A stretch of 14,228 bases of DNA from JBFWWW01 sp050245975 (lineage in GTDB: Bacteria > Pseudomonadota > Alphaproteobacteria > Rhizobiales > Hyphomicrobiaceae): the NCBI GenBank assembly GCA_050245975.1, contig JBFWWW010000092.1, forward strand, positions 1 to 14,228, given 5' to 3'. Below the pieces are notes generated by a model. That model had not been told where the DNA came from and ran no database searches. It was given only the letters and a program-made list of their open reading frames with translations. The translations under genes were made by a program, and so were the position numbers. Positions 1 to 6,199 of this stretch are shown piece after piece; within the stretch, counting starts at the first letter, position 1; each line of letters begins with the position of its first letter.

Positions 1-549
1 TCGATAGACGACGTTGAGGAGATCCAGGACGTAGTTGGCCGCACGCGGCGTGGCCCGCATGGCGCGGTGCAGGACCGTCACGTGCTGGCGTGTGACGCTG
101 TCCATGCGCATCGCGCCAAGGCAACCACGTCTCAGGATGCCGCGCGCATCGCGGGGGGCGATGTGTTTGTCGAGGGTGATGCGATAGTTAGTGATCGAGC
201 TGGGCTTCAGGACCGCGGCCCGCTGCGCCACCACGTCGGCCGCGAAGTCCGCCAGGAGCGGCATGGTTTTCAGTTTGGTCCGTTCGGCAGCTGGGTCTCG
301 CCCGTGCCGGATCGCCACGATGATGTCCAAGGCAGCAGCGCGTGCCTTCGCCTCCGTCCAGCCCTCGCGCCCGTGCTCACCGATGGCGATGAAATGGCGT
401 CGACCATGCGCATGTTTGCGCACGAAATATATGCGGGCGCCCTGCTGCCGCCGGACAAAGAAACCCGGCAACAGCGTATCGGCGATGGTCTCGCCGGGGA
501 CGAGCGCCTCGACGGCGCGCGTCGTGATCCTGGATTTCGTGAACTTCAA
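1..549 (-). CDS. Tyrosine-type site-specific integrase, N-terminal part (3' end outside window)
   Basis: Likely integrase of the tyrosine recombinase family that inserts and excises a mobile element at a tRNA gene. The 183 visible residues start LKFTKSRIT and run through an Arm-type DNA-binding domain (about residues 1-85, with the family's FFVRRQQGARIYFVRKH and HFIAIGEHG strands and the DPAAERTK linker). They continue into the SAM-like core-binding domain (about 95-183, ending with MRATPRAANYVLDLLNVVYR). The catalytic domain with the R...HxxR...Y residues lies beyond base 1, so activity cannot be judged. I chose the TTG start at 549-547 because GGAG lies 9 bases upstream, an in-frame stop (TAG, 585-583) precedes it, and the protein then begins exactly at the Arm domain; no in-frame ATG or GTG is available. 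The gene points away from the tRNA fragment at 711-755, so it lies at the edge of its element. Confidence 0.88.
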   Translation of the reverse strand, partial: MKFTKSRITTRAVEALVPGETIADTLLPGFFVRRQQGARIYFVRKHAHGRRHFIAIGEHGREGWTEAKARAAALDIIVAIRHGRDPAAERTKLKTMPLLADFAADVVAQRAAVLKPSSITNYRITLDKHIAPRDARGILRRGCLGAMRMDSVTRQHVTVLHRAMRATPRAANYVLDLLNVVYR

Positions 550-583
550 CGCGACGAACTCCGTGCCTGCGGGGCGCGGATCC

Positions 584-604
584 TAGTGCCAATGTAGTGC
601 CAAT
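584..604. repeat. Two 10-bp direct repeats, candidate integrase arm-type or operator sites
   Basis: TAGTGCCAAT occurs at 584-593 and again at 595-604, one base apart, giving an 11-bp period, or about one helical turn. The pair is 35 bp upstream of the integrase start. Lambda-like integrases use short direct repeats in the attachment arms, and the position would also suit autoregulation of the integrase gene. Function is inferred from position and spacing only. Confidence 0.5.
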
Positions 605-701
605 CGCAACCGCGGCCAGTGCGGTTCGACGCGGATAGATGTCGCCGGAAAACCAATGAATACGGGCCTTTGCGCGTCACTGCGCGTGGGCGTCGAGTGC
701 A

Positions 702-720
702 AGATTCCAACTACGAATCT
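702..720. other. Candidate integrase core site (attR-type crossover)
   Basis: AGATTC (702-707) and GAATCT (715-720) are perfect 6-bp inverted arms around a 7-bp spacer, CAACTAC (708-714). Tyrosine integrases that use tRNA genes typically recombine at the anticodon stem-loop, whose stem supplies the inverted arms and whose 7-base loop supplies the overlap. The right arm here spans the anticodon loop and 3' stem of the tRNA-Arg fragment. The left arm does not match the tRNA stem expected to pair with TCTGG and so would derive from the element. The exact overlap is inferred. Confidence 0.55.
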
Positions 721-755
721 GGGGGTCGTGGGTTCGAATCCTGCCCGGTGCGCCA
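711..755 (+). pseudogene. 3' fragment of tRNA-Arg (anticodon ACG), duplicated by integration
   Basis: The parts of a tRNA 3' half are all present and correctly sized. They are anticodon loop CTACGAA (711-717, anticodon ACG at 713-715), 3' anticodon stem TCTGG (718-722), a 5-base variable loop (723-727), T-stem and loop GTGGG-TTCGAAT-CCTGC (728-744), 3' acceptor strand CCGGTGC (745-751), discriminator G (752) and encoded CCA (753-755). The loop CTACGAA is the one known from bacterial tRNA-Arg(ACG). The five bases before the loop (TCCAA) do not pair with TCTGG, and no matching 5' acceptor strand or D-arm lies upstream. This is therefore a fragment rather than a working tRNA gene. Confidence 0.8.
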
Positions 756-855
756 TTTCCCATCATCCGAGAGAACACCTTTACCTGCGATCCTCATCGC
801 GAGTGTTGAGTTCTGTTCATTTGCCGCGGCATTGTATGGCGACCGCGGAGTTTAT

Positions 856-874
856 GGCGGCGCACTGCGCCGCC
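856..874. terminator. GC-rich hairpin downstream of the acetyltransferase gene, possible terminator
   Basis: GGCGGCGC (856-863) and GCGCCGCC (867-874) form a perfect 8-bp stem with a 3-base loop. It is 93 bp beyond the stop codon of the minus-strand acetyltransferase gene. There is no T-tract on either strand, so it is not a canonical intrinsic terminator. It may only pause transcription or stabilise the transcript end. Confidence 0.3.
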
Positions 875-966
875 GATGGGCGAGTGGCAGCTTGTGCGGG
901 AAGTGCGGACCTCATCAGCCAGAGGATGCCGAGGGTCGCAAGCGACACGGACCTTGATGGAAGACA

Positions 967-1437
967 TCAGGGCCGAAGATGGCGAACCATCAATGTGGTG
1001 GGAATGCCTTTCCAATCGAACCTGTCTTCAGCGATCCACCCTTGCCTCTGATAATAGCCAATTGCGCTATCCGTATAGAGATACAGACGATCATTACCTC
1101 GCAGTCGGGCTTCGCCTTCGATAGCTCGGACGAGCGTTTGTCCCACGCCATGCAGCCGATACATCGGATCGACGTAAAGGCCCGCGAGCCACGGCGTAAC
1201 CGGATGGCATGGTTCAAGTTCTTTGGGGACTAGCAGACACGTGCCTGCCAAAACACCGTTGAATTTGGCAATCAGAGCCAGCCCCGCAGCTCGATTTCGC
1301 ACAAACTCAACAAGCGAACGATGCTCTTCTTCGACACTTGCCTCAATGACGTCGGAGAAGGCATCGACGCGCCATCTCGTGCACGTCTCGATCTCTGGTG
1401 ACGACGCCTGAAGTTCGAATATTTCGATATTGAGCAC
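967..1437 (-). CDS. GNAT-family N-acetyltransferase
   Basis: A 156-residue protein of the usual length for a single GNAT domain, which transfers an acetyl group from acetyl-CoA to an amine; the acceptor cannot be told. The acetyl-CoA-binding motif A is clear: strand LAGLYVDP followed by RLHGVG (residues 94-99, fitting R/Q-x-x-G-x-G/A) and a helix. A C-terminal YLYTDSAIGYYQRQGW segment is the family's motif B with its Tyr-x-x-x-Gly-Trp/Phe end. The GTG start at 1437-1435 is supported by AGGGA six bases upstream. Base composition is odd: lines 1021-1080 and 1381-1440 count to 50% GC, against well over 60% in most neighbours, which suggests a separate acquisition. It is transcribed away from hyuA and shows no functional link to it. 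Confidence 0.85.
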   Translation of the reverse strand: MLNIEIFELQASSPEIETCTRWRVDAFSDVIEASVEEEHRSLVEFVRNRAAGLALIAKFNGVLAGTCLLVPKELEPCHPVTPWLAGLYVDPMYRLHGVGQTLVRAIEGEARLRGNDRLYLYTDSAIGYYQRQGWIAEDRFDWKGIPTTLMVRHLRP

Positions 1438-1591
1438 ACGTCATCCCTAAGGTCGTTCGACACCAAAAGCATACTTCGACTGGCGACGTCCGCTCCTGAC
1501 CCTGACCGATTTTGTTCTCCGAGGCGATCGATGTCCGGAGCTGAACGGCAATATTTTTTGCCCGTGGGAGATTCCTCCTGCCACAGAGCAG

Positions 1592-1621
1592 TTGACAACG
1601 GAGCGGCCATCCCCCGATTAT
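1592..1621 (+). promoter_or_regulatory. Predicted sigma70-type promoter of the hyuA operon
   Basis: TTGACA (1592-1597) is a perfect -35 box. After 18 bases comes GATTAT (1616-1621), which matches TATAAT at four of six positions. The predicted start of transcription near 1628 leaves a leader of about 24 bases with GGAG at 1641-1644, seven bases before the hyuA ATG. This is the best promoter seen in the 214-bp gap between the divergent genes. It is inferred from sequence only. Confidence 0.5.
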
Positions 1622-1623
1622 TG

Positions 1624-1637
1624 ACTAAATGGTTAGT
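1624..1637. promoter_or_regulatory. Palindromic operator candidate over the hyuA transcription start
   Basis: ACTAA-ATGG-TTAGT is a perfect inverted repeat with 5-bp arms and a 4-bp centre. It lies directly after the predicted -10 box and covers the predicted +1, the usual place for a repressor site. Size and shape suit a TetR-family dimer, and the operon carries its own TetR gene (5492-6199). No second copy was found before the TetR or binding-protein genes. The pairing of site and regulator is inference. Confidence 0.45.
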
Positions 1638-1651
1638 AATGGAGTGGCGCA

Positions 1652-3757
1652 ATGGCGCGGACGGCAGATGCCCTGCACGCCGGCGTGAGGGTGGCAGTCG
1701 ATATCGGCGGCACCTTCACGGACATTGCGCTCGCGACCGACGATGGCCTTTTGCACGAGAGCAAGCTGTCCTCGACACCTGACGACCCCGCGCGCGCCGT
1801 CGTCGACGGTGTCAGGCAACTCCTCGATGAGCTTGATCTTCCCGCCGGGGCCGTCACCGAGATTCTTCACGGCACAACCGTCGGCTCCAACACCATCCTG
1901 CAACGCACAGGCGCACGCACCGGTCTCATCACCACCCGCGGCTTCCGCGATGTTCTGGAGATCGGCCGTATTCGAATGCCCGACATGTTCGATCTCACCT
2001 GGGACAAGCCGAAGCCGCTGGTAGCGCGGCGCTACCGTCTCGAGGTGACGGAGCGTCTGGCGGGCGACGGCTCGGTCGTCACGCCGCTCAGCGAGGAAGA
2101 CGTGGTCAAGGCCGGCACCTGGCTGCTGGAGCAGGGCATCGAAGCCGCCGCCATTGCGTTCATCAACAGCTACCGCAATCCGGCTCACGAACTGCAAGCC
2201 GAGGCGATCCTCAAGGCGCATTGCCCGGGGCTCCTCGTCACCACCTCCTGCGCCGTACTGCCGGAGATGAAGGAGTATGAGCGCACCAGCACCACCGTCG
2301 TGAATGCTTATCTGCTGTCCGCCATGCGCGGTTACCTGGAGCGCCTGCAGGACGGACTGCGCGACATCGGAATAGCCGCACCGATCCTGGTCATGACATC
2401 GAACGGCAGCATGCTGCCGGCGCAGGTGACCCGCGAAAAACCCGTGCTCGCCGTGGCTTCGGGGCCTGCCGGCGGCGTGATCGGGTCCTCGCGCCTGGGC
2501 GAGGCGCGGGGCGAGCGCGACCTCATCGTGTTCGACATGGGCGGCACGACGGCCAAGGCGGTCATCATCGAGGATGGCCGGCCGAGCATGACATCGGAGT
2601 ACGAATTCCGCGACGGCATCTCGACATCGAGCCGCTTCATCAAGGCGGGCGGCTACATGCTGAAGGTGCCCGCGATCGATATTGCCGAGGTCGGCGCCGG
2701 CGGCGGATCCATCGCCGGCATCGACAAAGGCGGGCTGCTGGTGGTGGGCCCGCAGTCGGCCGGCGCCACGCCCGGCCCGGCCTGTTACGGCCTCGGCAAC
2801 GACAGGCCGACGGTGACGGACGCCAACGTCGTCCTCGGCTTCGTCAATGCAACGTCGCTGGCCGGTGGCCGGCTGCAGATCGACCGGACCCTGAGCGAGA
2901 GCGCCATCCTGCACCACGTCGCCCAACCGCTCGGCCTCACGATGGCGGACGCGGCGCACGGCATCCGCGCGGTCGCCAACGCGGCCATGGCGCGCGCGTT
3001 GCGCGCCGTAACGGTGGAGCGCGGCCGCGACCCGCGCGACTTCTCGCTCGTCGCCTTCGGAGGCAACGGAGGCATCCACGCCCCCGATCTCGCCCGGCAG
3101 CTCGGCATCCCTCGCGTCATCATACCGCCGATGTCGGGCATCTTCTGCGCCGTCGGCATGCTGGCGTGCGATGTCGAGCATACGAGCCTGCGGACTGTGA
3201 CGCGCTCCCTGTCGACGCTCTCCATCGATGATCTGCGCGACATCAAGGCAACGCTGCAGGCCGAAGCCTCGGCACGCCTTGCCGCCGACGGCTATGGCCC
3301 GGACAGGATGGAATTCCTGTGGGAAGCCGACCTGCGGCACGAAGGCCAGGCAACGGAGCTGTCTGTCCCGTTCACGGGCGAGGATATCGACCAGATCCGC
3401 GAGCGCTTCGTGGCCGAGTACTTCAAAATGTACGGCTACAAGGACGCTACGCCCATCGAGCTGATGAAAGTCCGCGTCTCGGGCCGCGGCCTGCGCGAGA
3501 GTAAGCTCGACTTCGCGGACATGAAGATCGCGCCGCGACCGGGCGCCGCCCGGTCGGGCACGCGGCAGGTGTCATTCGCCCGCGGCGAGGCGGCGGTGCC
3601 GGTCGAAATCGTGGCGCGCAGCGCGCTGACGTCGAAGCCGCGTCGCGGTCCGCTGATCGTTGAGGAATTCGACGCCACCATCGTCGTCCCGCCGGATGCG
3701 ACCGCGCATCGCGACGCCATGGGATGCGTGGTGCTGGAGATCTCGCATGAAGGTTGA
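1652..3757 (+). CDS. hyuA: Hydantoinase/oxoprolinase family subunit A (HyuA-like)
   Basis: ATP-binding subunit of the hydantoinase A/oxoprolinase family, which with HyuB uses ATP to activate and open cyclic amides such as N-methylhydantoin or 5-oxoproline; acetone and acetophenone carboxylase subunits are relatives. The 701 residues match the usual length of about 690. Seen in order: the ASKHA phosphate motif DIGGTFTD (17-24), HGTTVGSNT (73-81) in the N-terminal hydantoinase domain, the second phosphate motif FDMGGTTAK (294-302), the glycine-rich GAGGGS (348-353), and a C-terminal domain ending with VVPPDATAHRDAMGCVVLEI. The ATG at 1652 has GGAG seven bases upstream. It is the first gene of the operon, and its 3' end overlaps hyuB by 11 bases. 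The substrate is unknown, and the carboxylase branch cannot be excluded. Confidence 0.92.
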   Translation: MARTADALHAGVRVAVDIGGTFTDIALATDDGLLHESKLSSTPDDPARAVVDGVRQLLDELDLPAGAVTEILHGTTVGSNTILQRTGARTGLITTRGFRDVLEIGRIRMPDMFDLTWDKPKPLVARRYRLEVTERLAGDGSVVTPLSEEDVVKAGTWLLEQGIEAAAIAFINSYRNPAHELQAEAILKAHCPGLLVTTSCAVLPEMKEYERTSTTVVNAYLLSAMRGYLERLQDGLRDIGIAAPILVMTSNGSMLPAQVTREKPVLAVASGPAGGVIGSSRLGEARGERDLIVFDMGGTTAKAVIIEDGRPSMTSEYEFRDGISTSSRFIKAGGYMLKVPAIDIAEVGAGGGSIAGIDKGGLLVVGPQSAGATPGPACYGLGNDRPTVTDANVVLGFVNATSLAGGRLQIDRTLSESAILHHVAQPLGLTMADAAHGIRAVANAAMARALRAVTVERGRDPRDFSLVAFGGNGGIHAPDLARQLGIPRVIIPPMSGIFCAVGMLACDVEHTSLRTVTRSLSTLSIDDLRDIKATLQAEASARLAADGYGPDRMEFLWEADLRHEGQATELSVPFTGEDIDQIRERFVAEYFKMYGYKDATPIELMKVRVSGRGLRESKLDFADMKIAPRPGAARSGTRQVSFARGEAAVPVEIVARSALTSKPRRGPLIVEEFDATIVVPPDATAHRDAMGCVVLEISHEG

Positions 3758-5477
3758 TCCGATCACGTTCGCCGTCATCAAGAGCGGGCTCGATTCCATT
3801 GCGGACGACATGGCCTACACGGTCGTACGCATCGCGCGCTCGGAGATCGTCAAGGACGTCATGGACTTCTCGGCCGCGATCTGCGCCGGAGACGGCCAGA
3901 TGGTCGCCCAGGCAAAGACCATCGCGCAGCATCTCGGCGCCATACCGGAGGCGATGGAGGCGGTGCTCGCCAAGTTCGAAGGCGACCTGCACGAGGGCGA
4001 CGTCGTCATCATGAACGACCCCTACCACGGGGGCATGCATCTGCCGGACATCTTCATGTTCGTGCCGATTTTCTGGGAGGGCAAGCGGCGCGCGTTCGCG
4101 GTCGTCATTTGCCACCACACGGACGTCGGCGGACGCGTACCGGGGTCCAATGCCTCGGATTCGACGGAAATCTATCAGGAAGGCCTGCGCATCCCGCCGC
4201 TGAAGCTCTACGACCGCGGCGTTCTGAACACGACGCTCGAGACACTGATCAAGATCAACGTGCGCGTACCGGACCGCGTGTGGGGCGATCTGTCGGCCCA
4301 GTTCGCAGCCGCTCAGGTCGGCCGTCGCGGGCTCGAGAAGCTGATGCAGCGGTATGGCGCCGACGAGGTCGACACCTACATGCAGGAGCTGCTCGACTAC
4401 GCCGAGCGGCTGACGCGGCAGGAGATCAAGACCTGGCCGAGGGGGACATACACGTTCGTCGATCACATCGACAGCGACGGCTTCTCGGACGATCCCATCC
4501 CGCTGCATGTCGCGATCACAGTGAAGGACGATGGGTCGCTGTTCGTCGACTACACCGGCTCATCGCCGCAGGTGCGCGGCGCACTCAACTCCACGCTCAG
4601 CTTCACCCACTCGCTCACGTATCTGTCGGTGCGCTGCGTGCTGGCCAAGGACGTGCCGAACAACGTCGGCATGTTCCGCTGCGTCAAGGTGAAGGCGCCC
4701 GAGGCATCCGTCCTGAACCCGGTCATGCCGGCGCCGTGCGCTGCGCGCGCGCTCACCGGCTACCGCGTGTTCGATGTCATGCTGGGCGCGCTCGCCAAGA
4801 TCGTGCCGGACAAGGTCCCGGCGGCCGGCGAAGGTGGCAACAGCGTCATCTGCATCAGCGGACTGAGGCCGAACCGTCAGCCGTTCATCATCGTCGACAT
4901 GATCTGCGGCGCCTGGGGAGGCCGGCCGGACAAGGATGGGTTGGAGGCGGTGACCAATGCCTCGCAAAACCTCTCCAACATGCCGGTGGAGGTGATGGAG
5001 GCCGAGCATCCGGTCCGCATCGAGGACTATGCCTTCGTGCCGGACACCTGCGGCGCCGGGCAATGGCGCGGCGGCATCGGCATTCGCCGCTCCTATCGCA
5101 TCCTCGCGCCCGAGGCGCTGCTGCAGATGCGCACCGATCGCGTCAAGTTCAGACCCTATGGGCTGAACGGCGGCGCGCCCGGCGGCCCTTCACGCAACTT
5201 CATGAAGATCGGCGACACGCTGACGCCGCTGCCAGGCAAGATCACAACCACCGTGCGGCAGGATACGCTCATCGTCCATGAACAGGCCGGCGCCGGCGGC
5301 TTCGGCGATCCGCTGCTGCGTCGTCCCGAGGACGTGGCCGAGGACGTGGCCGACGGCAAGATCACACGGCAATTCGCCGAAGAGAACTACGCCGTGGCCA
5401 TCGCGGCTGACGGAGGTGTCGATGACCGCGCGACGGTCCGGATGCGCGACGCGCGACGCGCCGCCCCCAACCGCTGA
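3747..5477 (+). CDS. hyuB: Hydantoinase/oxoprolinase family subunit B (HyuB-like)
   Basis: Partner of HyuA, thought to carry out the hydrolytic half-reaction on the activated ring. The 576 residues span the hydantoinase B domain from DPITFAVIKSGLDSIADDM to GAGGFGDPLLRRPEDVAEDV. Likely metal-site segments are NDPYHGGMHLPDI (90-102) and CHHTDVGG (122-129), whose His and Asp residues correspond to conserved ones in this family. The ATG at 3747 is preferred over earlier in-frame codons because it has GGAG seven bases upstream and starts at the conserved domain. It lies inside the end of hyuA (11-base overlap), so the two are probably translationally coupled, as expected for subunits of one enzyme. 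A 12-bp tandem duplication sits near the 3' end. Confidence 0.92.
   Translation: MKVDPITFAVIKSGLDSIADDMAYTVVRIARSEIVKDVMDFSAAICAGDGQMVAQAKTIAQHLGAIPEAMEAVLAKFEGDLHEGDVVIMNDPYHGGMHLPDIFMFVPIFWEGKRRAFAVVICHHTDVGGRVPGSNASDSTEIYQEGLRIPPLKLYDRGVLNTTLETLIKINVRVPDRVWGDLSAQFAAAQVGRRGLEKLMQRYGADEVDTYMQELLDYAERLTRQEIKTWPRGTYTFVDHIDSDGFSDDPIPLHVAITVKDDGSLFVDYTGSSPQVRGALNSTLSFTHSLTYLSVRCVLAKDVPNNVGMFRCVKVKAPEASVLNPVMPAPCAARALTGYRVFDVMLGALAKIVPDKVPAAGEGGNSVICISGLRPNRQPFIIVDMICGAWGGRPDKDGLEAVTNASQNLSNMPVEVMEAEHPVRIEDYAFVPDTCGAGQWRGGIGIRRSYRILAPEALLQMRTDRVKFRPYGLNGGAPGGPSRNFMKIGDTLTPLPGKITTTVRQDTLIVHEQAGAGGFGDPLLRRPEDVAEDVADGKITRQFAEENYAVAIAADGGVDDRATVRMRDARRAAPNR
5328..5351 (+). repeat. In-frame 12-bp tandem duplication in hyuB
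   Basis: GAGGACGTGGCC is present twice in a row (5328-5339 and 5340-5351) and encodes EDVA-EDVA in the C-terminal tail of HyuB. It keeps the frame and lies after the conserved GAGGFGDP end of the domain, so it is probably neutral. Confidence 0.7.
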
Positions 5478-5480
5478 GAC

Positions 5481-5485
5481 AGGAG
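5481..5485 (+). promoter_or_regulatory. Ribosome binding site that decides the TetR start
   Basis: AGGAG directly abuts the ATG at 5486, leaving no spacing for that start. It lies six bases before the in-frame GTG at 5492. The spacing favours GTG as the true start. Confidence 0.6.
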
Positions 5486-5491
5486 ATGAGC

Positions 5492-6199
5492 GTGTCCGCC
5501 CGCCCCGCACGGATCACCCGAGACCCCGAGGGTAGCCGCACGAAAATTCTCGATCATGCGCGACGCGAATTCGTCGCCCACGGCCTCAACGGGGCCCGCG
5601 TCGATCGCATCGCGGAACAGGCGGGCATCAACAAGAACCTGATCTATCACTATTTCGGCTCCAAGGAGGGGCTGTATCTCGAAGTTCTGGAGCGCATCTA
5701 CATCGCGCTGCGCGCAGACCAGCACGACGAGCATCTGCGCGACTTGCCTCCCCTCGAAGGCATGCGGAAGCTGATCGCCAACACGTTCGATCATTTCGTG
5801 GCAACCCCGGATCTGATCCGGCTGATGAGCATCGAGAACATCCACTGTGCGCAATATCTGAAGCAGTCGGCGCGCGTGAAGCCGCTCTATGCCGACCTGC
5901 TCGATACCCTGCGCATCCTGCTGGAGAACGGGCAGCGCGACGGTGTGTTCCGGGCTAATGTCGATGCCGTCGATCTCTATCTATCGATCTCGGGGCTGGC
6001 TTATTTCTTCCTTTCCAATCAACACACGCTGTCCTGGCTTCTCGATCGCTCGTTCGTCTCCAAGCCGCGGCTGAAGCAGCGGCGGGAGCACGTGGTCGAG
6101 ATGGTGTTGAGCTATCTGACGCAACCCGCAACACCCGCCGACACCAATTCCTCCATCCGATCCGTCTTCGTCAGCACTCAAAGGGAGAGTCGAAAATGA
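5492..6199 (+). CDS. TetR/AcrR-family transcriptional regulator
   Basis: A 235-residue one-component repressor, probably controlling this operon. The TetR N-terminal DNA-binding domain covers about residues 14-62, with the helix-turn-helix VDRIAEQAGINKNLIYHYF (37-55) followed by GSKEGLY. The C-terminal ligand/dimer domain resembles those of RutR-like regulators in general layout, but I cannot assign the ligand. An ATG at 5486 lies two codons upstream but abuts the AGGAG, so GTG at 5492 is chosen. The gene begins 14 bases after hyuB and its TGA overlaps the ATG of the binding-protein gene (ATGA). A regulator embedded mid-operon would be autoregulated with the enzymes and transporter. Its likely target is the palindrome at 1624-1637. 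Confidence 0.9.
   Translation: MSARPARITRDPEGSRTKILDHARREFVAHGLNGARVDRIAEQAGINKNLIYHYFGSKEGLYLEVLERIYIALRADQHDEHLRDLPPLEGMRKLIANTFDHFVATPDLIRLMSIENIHCAQYLKQSARVKPLYADLLDTLRILLENGQRDGVFRANVDAVDLYLSISGLAYFFLSNQHTLSWLLDRSFVSKPRLKQRREHVVEMVLSYLTQPATPADTNSSIRSVFVSTQRESRK

Larger units (their letters stand above)
1..755. mobile_element. End of a tRNA-Arg-integrated element (genomic island or prophage), rest outside window
   Basis: An integrase gene at the left, an untranslated attachment region with short repeats, and a tRNA 3' fragment in one line mark the boundary of an integrative element. The tRNA fragment lacks its 5' half: no GCACCGG acceptor strand, D-arm or 5' anticodon stem precedes it. 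The intact tRNA should therefore sit at the other end, left of this window, and chromosome should begin at about 756. The exact crossover is probably within 708-714. Whether the element is a prophage, an ICE or a remnant cannot be seen from one integrase fragment. Confidence 0.7.
550..966. other. Non-coding attachment region and junction (417 bp without a protein gene)
   Basis: No convincing protein gene lies between the integrase start and the acetyltransferase stop. From left to right it holds the integrase ribosome binding site, a 10-bp direct repeat (584-604), a 7-bp direct repeat TGCGCGT at 671-677 and 681-687, the inverted repeat 702-720, the tRNA-Arg fragment 711-755 and a GC-rich hairpin at 856-874. 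The remainder of 756-966 shows nothing I can name. Open frames crossing the region are rejected because they read through the tRNA fragment. Confidence 0.6.

Noticed and set aside
67..597. Plus-strand open frames opposite the integrase gene
   Set aside because: The minus-strand frame starting at 549 gives clear integrase Arm and core-binding domains, while the plus-strand frames show no domain.
640..755. Complete tRNA gene ending at 755
   Set aside because: No 5' acceptor strand complementary to CCGGTGC, no D-arm, and the bases before the anticodon loop do not pair with the 3' stem.
656..1051. 131-residue open frame crossing the tRNA fragment and the acetyltransferase 3' end
   Set aside because: It translates the tRNA T-arm into the familiar artefact VGSNPARC and overlaps a real gene on the other strand.
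1621..1636. RutR-type operator (TTGACCA-N2-TGGTCAA)
   Set aside because: The stretch matches 11 of 14 consensus positions, but its symmetry axis differs from the perfect palindrome centred two bases later. The local TetR cannot be called RutR from sequence.
1625..3340. 571-residue open frame on the minus strand opposite hyuA
   Set aside because: It is low-complexity, rich in Arg, Ala, Gly and His, has no recognisable motif, and lies opposite a clear hyuA. It is a by-product of high-GC codon use.
3660..3746. Longer start for hyuB
   Set aside because: These 29 codons overlap hyuA further and add a non-conserved Ser/Arg-rich stretch. The ATG at 3747 has GGAG at proper spacing and begins at DPITFAVIK.
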